This document shows, piece by piece, positions 41,848-49,808 of a DNA stretch of 56,106 nucleotides; position 1 is the stretch's first letter; every line of letters starts with the position of its first letter. The stretch is taken from NCBI GenBank assembly GCA_947378785.1, contig CANCLK010000011.1, positions 1 through 56,106 of the forward strand, read 5' to 3'. Below the pieces are notes generated by a model. It made no database searches. It was not told the DNA's origin and saw only the letters and a list, made by a program, of their open reading frames with translations. The DNA comes from Comamonadaceae bacterium (GTDB lineage Bacteria; Pseudomonadota; Gammaproteobacteria; Burkholderiales; Burkholderiaceae_C). The position numbers and the translations under genes were made by a program.

Positions 41848-43730
41848 TTTGGAATCCTGACTGTAAAAATGACGTGTTTTTTTTCTTTGCGAAACAGCAC
41901 GCGGGCACCAATTTTTTGTGCGGCAGACTGCACTAAACTCAAACCAATTCCCATGCCGGGTTGGTTTTGCACGCCGGGGTGACGGTAATACCGCTCAAAC
42001 AAACGCGACTCATCGGGCTCCTGGTCTTCAGCAACGGCATTGCTGATCTCAAAGCAAGTTGTGCCGGCATCAGATTCGGTGGTGACGGTCACCATTATTT
42101 TTTCATTAACTGCTGCGTACTTGTGCGCATTGCTCAAGAGATTTTCCAGGATCACGAGGAGCATTTGCCGGTCGGCTTTAAAGGCCGAGCCTTCTTGGAT
42201 GGAGATTTTGAATCTATCGACGTTTGGGTATTCTTGGATCAGCTCTTGAATAAATTCATTCGCAGGAGTGAATGAGGGTTGCTGCATGACGTCTGTTCGC
42301 TCAATCTTGTTGGAGCGCGCCACATGTTCAATCAAGTCATCCATCCGGTTCACCGACGCATCAATGCGCTGAATACGTTGCAGGGAGTCGGAGTCGCCGG
42401 TGATCTGGCGCTTGAGCGACGCCAGCGCAAAGCGGATGGTCCCCAGCGGATTTTTCAACTCGTGCGTCAGCATGTCGACCAGTGCGCGCCGCTCGCTGAG
42501 TTTGTCTTCATTGGCTCGCGCTTGTTCTGCGATTGACCGCAGTGTTTCAAGTTCAACCAATCGGGCTGAATTTCTCAAGCGCTGCTCACTGAGAACGATC
42601 AAGAACAGAACAAGTCCGAAGATCACGCCATTCAGTCGCCAGTCGTTTCCACTGTGAAAGAAGCCAATGGGGCCGACGACCAACATATTCGAAAAAACGA
42701 ATAAGGACCCCAAAGCGATCAGCACAATGTTGACGCAATAACAAAACACATAAATGAGGCGCCGCGCTTTAGAGAGATTTTCGGCTGATAAAAGGCCGTA
42801 AATTTGTATGAAAGGGTTGATGAAAAATAAGAAAAAATTAATTTTGCTGGCGGTCTGGACATGCCCTGAAAAAATCAAGCCTAGGTTGATGACGCAGAGC
42901 GAAAGCATCGCTAGGATCATTTTTTTGTAAGTGCGCGAAGGCTGGTGCGACGCCAACAGTGCCCAGCCCATCAGTGCAGTCATCCCCACCCTGGCGAAAA
43001 AAATACTAAAACTTATTTTGTCCACGCTGTCTGTCTGTAAACCCGGCAGAAGGTGAGCCAGTTGGCCGACGTTGGCGACGACAAAAAGCACGACAGTTAA
43101 TTGAAAGACACTGTAAGTCAGCAGCAGGATGGAGCGTTCAAACGCGAGTAAAACGGCACCCAGAACGAGAAAAAAGACCGCAATCGTCATGGAAAAAGTG
43201 ATTTGGCTGACACGCCTGGCCACGACCGTCGTCAGTGCGTCTGCGCGCAAGATGTCGGTTTCAATGACCATCACGTTTTGAGTTGTCACTTTCAGATAAA
43301 TCGGGTTGGTGGATGCCCTCCCTTGGCTCAAGACAAAACAGTGGTAATCGTCAGGACAAATATTGGATGTTGCTGTCTGCTGGTCGCCCCCCACCTGTCT
43401 TGTCCACTGTCCGGCAATGAACTCGTAAAGCTCAATCCGGTCCAGCGAATGGGGGCCCACCCGGAGAATCAGCGGATTGTTGGCGTCGACACCCTTGGCG
43501 GCAATTGGCTTCAAAGGCGTCAGTGTCAACTGAACCCAGACCGCAGCCGGCTCAAACCCGAGGCGCAAAGGGCCGTCGTAGGGGGTGAACTGGCTTGTGG
43601 CGACGGCGTTTATCGACACGTCTGCCGCAGTATCCCGGTGATACGCCTTCGTGACTGAATAGCCCTGCTCTGCCGCATACCCAGGCATTTGGAAAAGCGC
43701 AAACACTAATAAAAAAACCAGACGCAGCAT
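41844..43730 (-). CDS. Sensor histidine kinase with 7TMR-DISM input domain
   Basis: A 628-residue inner-membrane kinase. After a signal segment (MLRLVFLLVFALFQMPGYA) comes a periplasmic 7TMR-DISMED2-like jelly roll (AVWVQLTLTPL, ILRVGPHSLDRIELYEF), a carbohydrate or acid binding module. Seven membrane segments follow (about residues 210-400). The kinase core has the H-box MLTHELKNPLGTI near residue 455, N-box ILENLLSNAHKYA, and GMGIGLSLV. The G1 box is degenerate: NAVAEDQEPDESRLFERYYR (quoted exactly 20 residues) lacks DxGxG, a variant seen in this kinase type. The start at 43730 begins the signal peptide. Confidence 0.92.
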   Translation of the reverse strand: MLRLVFLLVFALFQMPGYAAEQGYSVTKAYHRDTAADVSINAVATSQFTPYDGPLRLGFEPAAVWVQLTLTPLKPIAAKGVDANNPLILRVGPHSLDRIELYEFIAGQWTRQVGGDQQTATSNICPDDYHCFVLSQGRASTNPIYLKVTTQNVMVIETDILRADALTTVVARRVSQITFSMTIAVFFLVLGAVLLAFERSILLLTYSVFQLTVVLFVVANVGQLAHLLPGLQTDSVDKISFSIFFARVGMTALMGWALLASHQPSRTYKKMILAMLSLCVINLGLIFSGHVQTASKINFFLFFINPFIQIYGLLSAENLSKARRLIYVFCYCVNIVLIALGSLFVFSNMLVVGPIGFFHSGNDWRLNGVIFGLVLFLIVLSEQRLRNSARLVELETLRSIAEQARANEDKLSERRALVDMLTHELKNPLGTIRFALASLKRQITGDSDSLQRIQRIDASVNRMDDLIEHVARSNKIERTDVMQQPSFTPANEFIQELIQEYPNVDRFKISIQEGSAFKADRQMLLVILENLLSNAHKYAAVNEKIMVTVTTESDAGTTCFEISNAVAEDQEPDESRLFERYYRHPGVQNQPGMGIGLSLVQSAAQKIGARVLFRKEKKHVIFTVRIPN

Positions 43731-43887
43731 AAATTTAGCCCGGCCCACGCAACTTGCGCTCTTGAAGCCAGTGGTCAGGAATTTATCATCTGAAGAGCTT
43801 AAAACCGTGAGAAATGGTGAGTCTTTACGGGGATTTGTGGTCATTGGCGCAAGTCGTGTGGCTACGATTCGTGTCAATTAAGACAAG

Positions 43888-43901
43888 TAGTCAGTTGACT
43901 A
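43888..43901. promoter_or_regulatory. Palindrome between kinase and coiled-coil genes
   Basis: TAGTCAGTTGACTA is an inverted repeat of six bases with a 2-bp centre in the 202-bp divergent intergenic region. Just downstream are T-rich TTTTAC repeats and a GGAG ribosome-binding site for the 43933 gene. It could be an operator for either gene. Confidence 0.3.
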
Positions 43902-43932
43902 TTTTTACTTTTACTTTGACTCGGAGAAACGC

Positions 43933-44358
43933 ATGACCGCCCTTGAAGAGCTGCAATATCAGATGGCTGCCTTGCAACAAAAGCTCGCTGAAGAAACCTT
44001 GGCTGCGGCTGCCCACCAGCGTGCGATGATTTTGGCAAAGGAAAAGGCGCGTGAAGCTGAAGTGGCCAAAGGGTTGAAGGAGATTGCCACCTTGATGCGC
44101 CACTACAAGTTGAAGAAAGAGCATCTTTTTAAAGCCGCGCAGCAAAGCGGGGTTGTTGGTGCTCCCGGTGCCGGTGGCGGCATCGAGCATGGCGCCAAAG
44201 ACAGCCAGATCCGCGCGGATGTGAAGTTCGATATCTCCAGAAGTCCCAGCTCCAACGCGCCTGCCAAACCTCAAACAGTCGAAGAAATGCGCCAGTTTTA
44301 CGACAAATTGGACACGCAGCTCAATGAAGCTTCTGCAAATGGCGCCCGTTTGAACTGA
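43933..44358 (+). CDS. Small coiled-coil protein, possibly H-NS-like N-terminus
   Basis: A 141-residue basic/acidic soluble protein. Residues 1-65 are predicted to be coiled coil (LEELQYQMAALQQKLAEETL, KEKAREAEVAKGLKEIATLM), followed by RHYKLKKEHLFKAA, which resembles the end of the oligomerisation domain of betaproteobacterial H-NS-like proteins. The C-terminal half (AKDSQIRADVKFDISRS, EEMRQFYDKLDTQL) has no visible H-NS DNA-binding motif. A GGAG site lies 7 bp before the ATG. The H-NS resemblance is weak; an uncharacterised protein is the safe call. Confidence 0.7.
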   Translation: MTALEELQYQMAALQQKLAEETLAAAAHQRAMILAKEKAREAEVAKGLKEIATLMRHYKLKKEHLFKAAQQSGVVGAPGAGGGIEHGAKDSQIRADVKFDISRSPSSNAPAKPQTVEEMRQFYDKLDTQLNEASANGARLN

Positions 44359-44477
44359 CCGCACGGCCTAGATTCCGTCGCTCTGCGTCTTGAGTCGGCG
44401 TATTGATTTAAATCGCTACCAAAGCTTTTTTTGGATTTTTACGCCTCTTTTTGTTGTGAGTGAGCCGATAGTCGGAG

Positions 44478-45590
44478 ATGATCTCTCCCGTGATCGTCCC
44501 TACCTTCCTCCGCGGCTGGCCCGCTGAAATTCTCTTTTGCCTGTGTGCTCTGGCTGGTGCCGAGACCGCTTTCGCGGCGGAAGATTACAAACTCCGCTTC
44601 CCGATGGCCGGCAACTTGGGTGGAGAAATTGGCGCTGCACTGAATGAACCCGGCTGGTACGGGAGCACGGCGATCACTGCCGCCAAGATTGACAAAGTGG
44701 TGGGCAGTGACGGCAAGCCACTGGTGACGTTCGAGACTAAAACCATCACGACCAACCCCACGACAGGGGCGCTGCTTCCGACGGCCGTTAATTACACGTC
44801 CCAAGTCACGATGGACCTCAGGCAAACCCAGACCCAAGCCAGCTTGGTCATGGGTTACTTGACAGAGCCTCACTACGCCGGTGGCAGGCTGATCGCCACC
44901 TTCACGCTTCCCTACATGCTCAGGCAAGAAAGGGATGTGCGGTTGACCGGTCCGGTGCCCACCGCCACCGGACTAAGTCCCTATGTCAATGGCGTTGTCC
45001 AGAGCAATTTGAACAGCAGTTACGAAGCCGGATTGGCTGCCAGAGGGAGTGACGCCAGTGGTGTGGTGCAGGGCTGGGGGGATGCAGAAATCGCTGGGTC
45101 TTGGGTCTATCGGGATGCCGATATGCTGCTGGTCACCGGGCTCACGCTGGCCTTGCCCACCGGCAAGTACAGCCCGTCGGGCAGCACGCCCAATATCGGG
45201 TTTGGCAACTTTTACACGCTGCGTACGGGTTTAGCTGTGTCGTACAACGCCACGCCAGATTGGCGTCTGGGCGCCAAAGTGTCGCTGGGTTTCAACACCC
45301 GCAACAGGGACACCGATGTCCGCAGCGGTAATTTCGGTGGTGTTGACTTGGCCGCCCTGTACCGAACTTCCTTTGGCTCGGTGGGGCCACACCTGCTGTA
45401 TGTCCAGCAATACCAGCCGGACTCGATCGACAAATACGGCAAGTTCTATGACACCAGCGCCGGGGCATTGTTCACCGCCTTGATCAAACCGCTGGACGCT
45501 AGCATCAACGTCTCCTATATGAAGACGATCACGGCAGCCAACGCGCTCTCTGGCTCGTTTCTTCGGGTGAGGGTGAGCAAGGCTTTTTGA
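44478..45590 (+). CDS. Outer-membrane beta-barrel protein (MetA-pathway-type, PF13557-like)
   Basis: A 370-residue protein with a signal peptide (AEILFCLCALAGAETAFAA). The mature part is rich in alternating aromatic/hydrophobic strands and ends with a C-terminal Phe (RVRVSKAF), as expected for an outer-membrane barrel. GWGDAEIAGSWVYRDADML and LTLALPTGKYSPSGS are typical of the putative phenol-degradation transporter family. These proteins are thought to carry hydrophobic or aromatic substrates. Its last 98 coding bases recur, diverged, at 48625-48724. Confidence 0.83.
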   Translation: MISPVIVPTFLRGWPAEILFCLCALAGAETAFAAEDYKLRFPMAGNLGGEIGAALNEPGWYGSTAITAAKIDKVVGSDGKPLVTFETKTITTNPTTGALLPTAVNYTSQVTMDLRQTQTQASLVMGYLTEPHYAGGRLIATFTLPYMLRQERDVRLTGPVPTATGLSPYVNGVVQSNLNSSYEAGLAARGSDASGVVQGWGDAEIAGSWVYRDADMLLVTGLTLALPTGKYSPSGSTPNIGFGNFYTLRTGLAVSYNATPDWRLGAKVSLGFNTRNRDTDVRSGNFGGVDLAALYRTSFGSVGPHLLYVQQYQPDSIDKYGKFYDTSAGALFTALIKPLDASINVSYMKTITAANALSGSFLRVRVSKAF

Positions 45591-45592
45591 AA
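45493..45592 (+). repeat. 100-bp direct repeat, copy A (3' end of the outer-membrane gene)
   Basis: Matches 48625-48724 at 94 of 100 positions without gaps, offset 3132 bp. Of the six differences, all but one fall at third codon positions in the outer-membrane frame; the sixth changes a Tyr codon to Cys together with its third base. Confidence 0.95.
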
Positions 45593-45599
45593 GCTTGAT

Positions 45600-46712
45600 C
45601 TAAAGTTTCACGCTGTGCGCCAGCCACTGGGTGGCCTGATCTGCCAAGGTGAATCCGAGCCCCGGCTGGGTCGGCAGCAACATAAGACCGTCTTTGATGG
45701 TCAGTCGTTCATTGAACGCGGGTTCAAGCCATTCAATGTGTTCGACCCAAGCTTCATGTGGGTATGCGCATGCGAGGTGGACGTGGATTTCCATCACAAA
45801 GTGGGGTGCGAGTTTCAGCCGTTGGTTCTCAGCTTGGCTAGCGATCTTCATGAATGGCGTGATGCCGCCTACGCGTGGTGCATCGGGCTGGATGAATGTC
45901 ACGGAGTTGTGACGAATCAGCTCTCCGCATTCGGCCACGCTGCTGAGCATCTCGCCGGTTGCAATGGGCGTGTCGAGCCTTTCTGAAAGGCGCGCATGCC
46001 CTTGGTAGTCGTAGGCGCTGATCGGCTCTTCGAGCCACGTCAAGTGGTATTGGTCTAGCACGCGACCGACCCTTAAGGCGGTGGTGTAATCCCACTGCTG
46101 ATTGGCATCCACCATGATCGGAACGCTGTCACCGACATGCTGCCGGACTGCAGCGATACGCTCGATGTCTTTTTTTGTATCCGGCTGGCCGACCTTGATC
46201 TTGATCCCCCCAAGACCGCGATGAAGCGATGCGTCAATGTTCTCAAGCACTTCACTTGTGGACGCCGACAGGTAGCCACCTGAGGTGTTGTAGCAAGGTA
46301 CACCTTCCCTGTAAGTGCCGAGCAACTTTCCGATCGATACCTTGGCCGACTTGGCTTTGAGATCCCACAGTGCAATGTCAAAAGCGGCGATGGCTTGCAC
46401 TGACACCCCTGTGCGCGAGACTGATGCGCCGAGCCAAGCCAGTTTTTCCCAAAGCCTGCCAATGTCGTTGGGGTCTTCACCGATCAACTCGCCAGCCAGG
46501 TCCTTGGCATGCGCAAAAAGTGCAGAACCGCCGGCTCGCAGTGAGTAGCTAAAGCCGAAACCCACGGCGCCGTGGTTGGTTTCAATGGTGGCGGTGAGCA
46601 TGTCGACATGCGCCAACGGTTTTTGACGACCAGTCAGGACTTTTGCGTCGCTGACAGGCTTCTTCAGCGGCACTTGGTAAAGCGAAATTTCTACGTTCTT
46701 GATGCGGTCCAC
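45600..46712 (-). CDS. Enolase-superfamily dehydratase, L-talarate/galactarate dehydratase-like
   Basis: A 370-residue cytoplasmic Mg-dependent enzyme. From memory it matches talarate/galactarate dehydratase of Salmonella closely: PVSDAKVLTGRQKPL, GEDPNDI, QAIAAFDIALWDLKAK, CYNTSGG, QPDAPRVGGITPFMKI, WVEHIEWLEP and GLGFTL. Catalytic residues are present: the KxK pair in GGIKIKVGQPD, Mg ligands in VDANQQW, WLEEPI and IATGEM, and the general His in APHFVMEIH. The expected reaction is dehydration of a meso/L aldarate to a 4-deoxy-5-keto aldarate. It is followed by a TctC gene on the same strand. Confidence 0.85.
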   Translation of the reverse strand: MDRIKNVEISLYQVPLKKPVSDAKVLTGRQKPLAHVDMLTATIETNHGAVGFGFSYSLRAGGSALFAHAKDLAGELIGEDPNDIGRLWEKLAWLGASVSRTGVSVQAIAAFDIALWDLKAKSAKVSIGKLLGTYREGVPCYNTSGGYLSASTSEVLENIDASLHRGLGGIKIKVGQPDTKKDIERIAAVRQHVGDSVPIMVDANQQWDYTTALRVGRVLDQYHLTWLEEPISAYDYQGHARLSERLDTPIATGEMLSSVAECGELIRHNSVTFIQPDAPRVGGITPFMKIASQAENQRLKLAPHFVMEIHVHLACAYPHEAWVEHIEWLEPAFNERLTIKDGLMLLPTQPGLGFTLADQATQWLAHSVKL

Positions 46713-46758
46713 GACATATCTTTCTGGGTTGTATTTGGGAAGTAGGACGCGGTTTTTA

Positions 46759-47757
46759 TCAGTCGAGCTTGGCGCCAGAGTCCTTGACGATCTTGGCCCA
46801 TTTCAATTTTTCTGTCTGGTGGTACGCGGCAAATTCCGCAGCCGAACTGCCAACAGGCTCAATGCCGCGGCTGGTTAACTGTTGCTGCATATCGCTTGAC
46901 TTGAGAATTTTTTGAACCTCGGCCGAGAGTTTGTCAACAATCTCTTTGGGCGTGCCCGCAGGTGCCCACAGGCCATACCAAGTGCTGATGTCATAACCGG
47001 GCACACCGGATTCCGCAATGGTCGGAATCTCGGGCGCAACGGCCGATCGTGTTGATGAGGTGATGGCCAGAGCGCGCAGCTTGCCCGCTTTGATGTAGGG
47101 CAAGGTGGATCCGAGGGAGTCAAAGACGAGCTGAACATGTCCGGCCATCACATCGGTCATGGCCGGGGAGCTGCCTTTGTAGGCGATGTGCTGCATGTCG
47201 ATACCGGCCTGTGTCTTGAAGGCCTCCGCTGACAGATGTGTTGCAGAGCCGTTGCCAGAGGAAGCGTATTGAAGTTTGCCGGGTTGCGCTTTGGCCATCG
47301 AAATTAAATCTTGAACTGACTTCACACTCAATGCCGGATTGACCGACAACACCAGCGGTGCGCGCGCCATCAGGCTGATGGGTGCGAAGTCCTTGATCGG
47401 ATCAAACGGGACTTTCTGGAACAGGCTTGGGTAAATCACATGAACTGAGGCGCTGACCAACAAGGTGTAGCCGTCGGCGGGCGACTTGGCCACAGCATCG
47501 GTGCCGGTCATGCCGGTGGCGCCTGCCCTGTTGTCGATGACGAAGGTTTGCTTCAGGTTGTCTGTGAGTTTTTGGGCTAAAAACCGAGCAATGAGGTCAT
47601 TTGGCCCGCCGGGTGGATAAGGCACAACGATACGAACGGTCTTGCTGGGGTAGCTCGTAGCGACCGCCTGAGCTTGGACGAAGTGTGGCGCGAAGGCTGT
47701 GACCGCGGCCAACGCTACTCCCCATAAGCGCGTGATGAATCGGGTTGCACGGTTCAT
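46759..47757 (-). CDS. TctC/Bug-type periplasmic solute-binding protein (Bug 12)
   Basis: A 332-residue protein with a Sec signal (MNRATRFITRLWGVALAAVT, cleavage near VQAQ). The first loop is VVPYPPGGPND with Arg four residues on. The second lobe has YASSGNGSATH and AYKGSSPAMTDVMAG. It is upstream of the dehydratase gene on the same strand with a 46-bp gap, so an aldarate such as galactarate or talarate is the best guess for its ligand. The GGAG site overlaps the AAGAAT before the ATG at 47757. Confidence 0.93.
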   Translation of the reverse strand: MNRATRFITRLWGVALAAVTAFAPHFVQAQAVATSYPSKTVRIVVPYPPGGPNDLIARFLAQKLTDNLKQTFVIDNRAGATGMTGTDAVAKSPADGYTLLVSASVHVIYPSLFQKVPFDPIKDFAPISLMARAPLVLSVNPALSVKSVQDLISMAKAQPGKLQYASSGNGSATHLSAEAFKTQAGIDMQHIAYKGSSPAMTDVMAGHVQLVFDSLGSTLPYIKAGKLRALAITSSTRSAVAPEIPTIAESGVPGYDISTWYGLWAPAGTPKEIVDKLSAEVQKILKSSDMQQQLTSRGIEPVGSSAAEFAAYHQTEKLKWAKIVKDSGAKLD

Positions 47758-47856
47758 ATTCTTGTCTCCATTTGAAAAGTCAAGGGCCGCCAAAAGTATT
47801 TTTTACATGCGGTAGTTCAAGCCCAGTGTAAGCATAGTTTTGCTCATTAACAATGC

Positions 47857-47868
47857 ATCGTGCACGAT
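47857..47868. promoter_or_regulatory. Candidate GntR operator between Bug 12 and GntR 2
   Basis: ATCGTGCACGAT is a perfect 12-bp palindrome containing TCGTGCACGA, which fits T-N-G-T-N2-A-C-N-A. It lies in the 183-bp divergent region. Confidence 0.5.
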
Positions 47869-47897
47869 TTTTCATCGCTGCAGTGGGCCTAAAAGTT

Positions 47898-47906
47898 TGT
47901 AATACA
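47898..47906. promoter_or_regulatory. Second candidate operator upstream of GntR 2
   Basis: TGTAATACA is a perfect TGTA-N-TACA dyad just upstream of a GATAAT (5 of 6) candidate -10 at 47910-47915, placed so that it could autoregulate the GntR gene at 47941. Confidence 0.4.
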
Positions 47907-47940
47907 GGTGATAATTTCAGAAAAATGAGCAGAATTGACC

Positions 47941-48654
47941 ATGATCAAAAAAATTCAGACTGATGGGTTGCGTCTGATCAAGACATCGCTTTCGGAGCTG
48001 GCCTATGAAGAGCTCAAGCGCCAAATCCTAGATCGTCGGCTTCAGCCCGGCGCCCGACTCAATATCGACTCTTTGTCACGGGAGTGCGGCATCAGTAGCT
48101 CGCCACTGCGTGAAGCGTTGGTCCGGCTTGGTTCTGAGGGGTTGGTTGTGTTTGCGGTGAACGCCGGGTTTTCGGTCGCCCCGTTACCGGATGCGCGTCA
48201 GATGCAGCAGCTCCTTGAATTTCGCCTGCTGATTGAAGCGCATTGCGCCCGCATGGGAGCCGGTCGCGAAGATCCTGAATCACGGGTGACGATGAATAAG
48301 GCGCTCGCGAGCATGGCTGCGCTGCGTCAAAAGGGCACAAGCTACAAACACTATCGTGCATACCTAGAGACCGAACAAAGTTTTCACCAGGCCATTGTCG
48401 ACAGCGCCGATAACCAAGTGATTTCTGCGTCATACCGGGAGCTGCATCTTTTGCTGTCTGTGGCCAGGCTATCAGTGGTGCCTGAAAGTAATAACTTTGG
48501 CTCGGACGAAGCAGTCATGGAGCACAGAAAGATAGTGTCTGCATTTGAAGAGAGGAACCCTGAGGCCGCTGAGGAGGCTGTGCGCAGCCATATTGCGGCG
48601 GCGCGGGCGCGGATGAAAAGTGGATGGACGCCAGCATCAACGTCTCCTGCATGA
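47941..48654 (+). CDS. GntR-family regulator, FCD subfamily (GntR 2)
   Basis: A 237-residue regulator divergent from the TctC-dehydratase pair it probably controls. The winged helix-turn-helix is LQPGARLNIDSLSRECGISS then REALVRLGSEGLVVFAVNAG, and the FCD domain shows EFRLLIEAHCARM, FHQAIVDSADNQ and AEEAVRSHIAAARARM. ATG at 47941 is preferred to a TTG at 47935. The last nine residues, WTPASTSPA, and the stop codon are encoded by repeat copy B in a different frame from the outer-membrane gene, so the natural C-terminus has been replaced or trimmed at a recombination junction. Confidence 0.9.
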   Translation: MIKKIQTDGLRLIKTSLSELAYEELKRQILDRRLQPGARLNIDSLSRECGISSSPLREALVRLGSEGLVVFAVNAGFSVAPLPDARQMQQLLEFRLLIEAHCARMGAGREDPESRVTMNKALASMAALRQKGTSYKHYRAYLETEQSFHQAIVDSADNQVISASYRELHLLLSVARLSVVPESNNFGSDEAVMEHRKIVSAFEERNPEAAEEAVRSHIAAARARMKSGWTPASTSPA

Positions 48655-48724
48655 AGACGATCACGGCTGCCAACGCGCTTTCTGGCTCGTTTCTTCGGGT
48701 AAGGGTGAGCAAGGCTTTTTGAAA
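48625..48724 (+). pseudogene. Repeat copy B: 3' remnant of an outer-membrane-protein paralogue
   Basis: In the frame from 48626 (GAC GCC AGC...) this DNA encodes DASINVSCMKTITAANALSG followed by SFLRVRVSKAF and a stop, the same tail as the gene at 44478. The differences from copy A are mostly synonymous, so it descends from a paralogue that was once under selection. Everything upstream of residue Asp is missing. Confidence 0.85.
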
Positions 48725-48729
48725 TACTG

Positions 48730-48754
48730 GGGTATGCCATATGCATACATACCC
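48730..48754. other. Inverted repeat after the remnant
   Basis: GGGTATG (48730-48736) and CATACCC (48748-48754) can pair; a shorter alternative pairs GTATGC with GCATAC around CATAT. A CCCTAGGG palindrome overlaps the end. No T-run follows, so it is not a typical terminator. Confidence 0.3.
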
Positions 48755-48816
48755 TAGGGTAGACTCCATCCCCTCAATCAAATGCCTAAGATCCATCTCC
48801 CTTCGTTCGGATTCGT

Positions 48817-49758
48817 ATGCAACTTATGTGGCTCTCTGGCCCGACCAGCCAGGTTAGAAAAATTTCCATCACTGCTCGCAATGTTTTGCTAGCGGCCTTG
48901 GCATTGGCCGCCGGCTTGCTGTTTTTGGGTTTTGTTTTGAACTTGGTGGGCCTGCGCATCGCTGTGGAGAACAACCCCGAGCTCGCTCGCTCCATGGGCG
49001 GTGTGACCAGTGAGTTTGAGCAAAAGCGCATGGAAGCCGTGTACCGTGACCGCCTCGACCAACTTAAAAACGTGCTTGACCACAACGTTCAAGAAGTTAA
49101 GAAGTTAGAGGCCATGAAGAACCGATTCATGGAGTTGGCTACGCCTGCAGCCTTGAGGGGCAGCTTCAGCCCCAGAAATGACGCCAAGGGTGGTCCTTTC
49201 ATTTCACCCCAATTGCAGCCCTATTTCAAGGGTGTTTTCTTTCGCCAACCCCTGCAAATGGAGCTACATCAAACGGCAGAACAAGCCAAGGGCGTTAGCG
49301 AATCTTTGGTGTCCTATGAGAAAAAGTGGAAAGATAATTTAGCGTGGCTAGAGACCTTGCCGATAGGCGTGCCGATTGATCCCGACTTTCGGTTAACCAG
49401 CGGCTTTGGTCTTCGCAACGACCCCTTCACAGGGGCTTTGGCCATGCATGAGGGCCTTGATTTTTCTGCTGAGGTGGGAACGAAAGTGCTGGCCGCCGGT
49501 CCAGGCGTGGTCGTCCGGTCCGATTGGGACCCAGGCTACGGCCATGTGATTGAAATCAAGCATGCCGAAAATTTTGTCACCCGCTATGCCCATTTGAGCA
49601 AACGTCGCGTTGTTGAAAACACGCGCGTCGACACTGCCATGGTGATTGGGGATGTTGGGAGCACGGGCCGCTCCACGGGACCACATTTGCACTACGAAAT
49701 TTTTCACCAAGGCAAGGTGCTGAACCCCATGCAAGTATTGCCAGTTAAAGCGCCTTGA
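48817..49758 (+). CDS. M23-family (LytM) metallopeptidase, membrane-anchored
   Basis: A 313-residue protein with one N-terminal membrane segment (NVLLAALALAAGLLFLGFVL), a periplasmic coiled coil (about residues 65-105), and a C-terminal LytM domain. Zinc-site motifs are HEGLD (HxxxD) near residue 211 and HLHYE near residue 290, with TSGFGLRNDPFTGALAM as the family entry. It should cut peptidoglycan cross-links or activate amidases. It is followed 50 bp later by a bactofilin gene, a pair known to shape cell form in other proteobacteria. Confidence 0.92.
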   Translation: MQLMWLSGPTSQVRKISITARNVLLAALALAAGLLFLGFVLNLVGLRIAVENNPELARSMGGVTSEFEQKRMEAVYRDRLDQLKNVLDHNVQEVKKLEAMKNRFMELATPAALRGSFSPRNDAKGGPFISPQLQPYFKGVFFRQPLQMELHQTAEQAKGVSESLVSYEKKWKDNLAWLETLPIGVPIDPDFRLTSGFGLRNDPFTGALAMHEGLDFSAEVGTKVLAAGPGVVVRSDWDPGYGHVIEIKHAENFVTRYAHLSKRRVVENTRVDTAMVIGDVGSTGRSTGPHLHYEIFHQGKVLNPMQVLPVKAP

Positions 49759-49808
49759 AGTTCTAGCCAAGCAAACGCTCGCCCTAACGATGACCAGCCC
49801 TACTTGCC

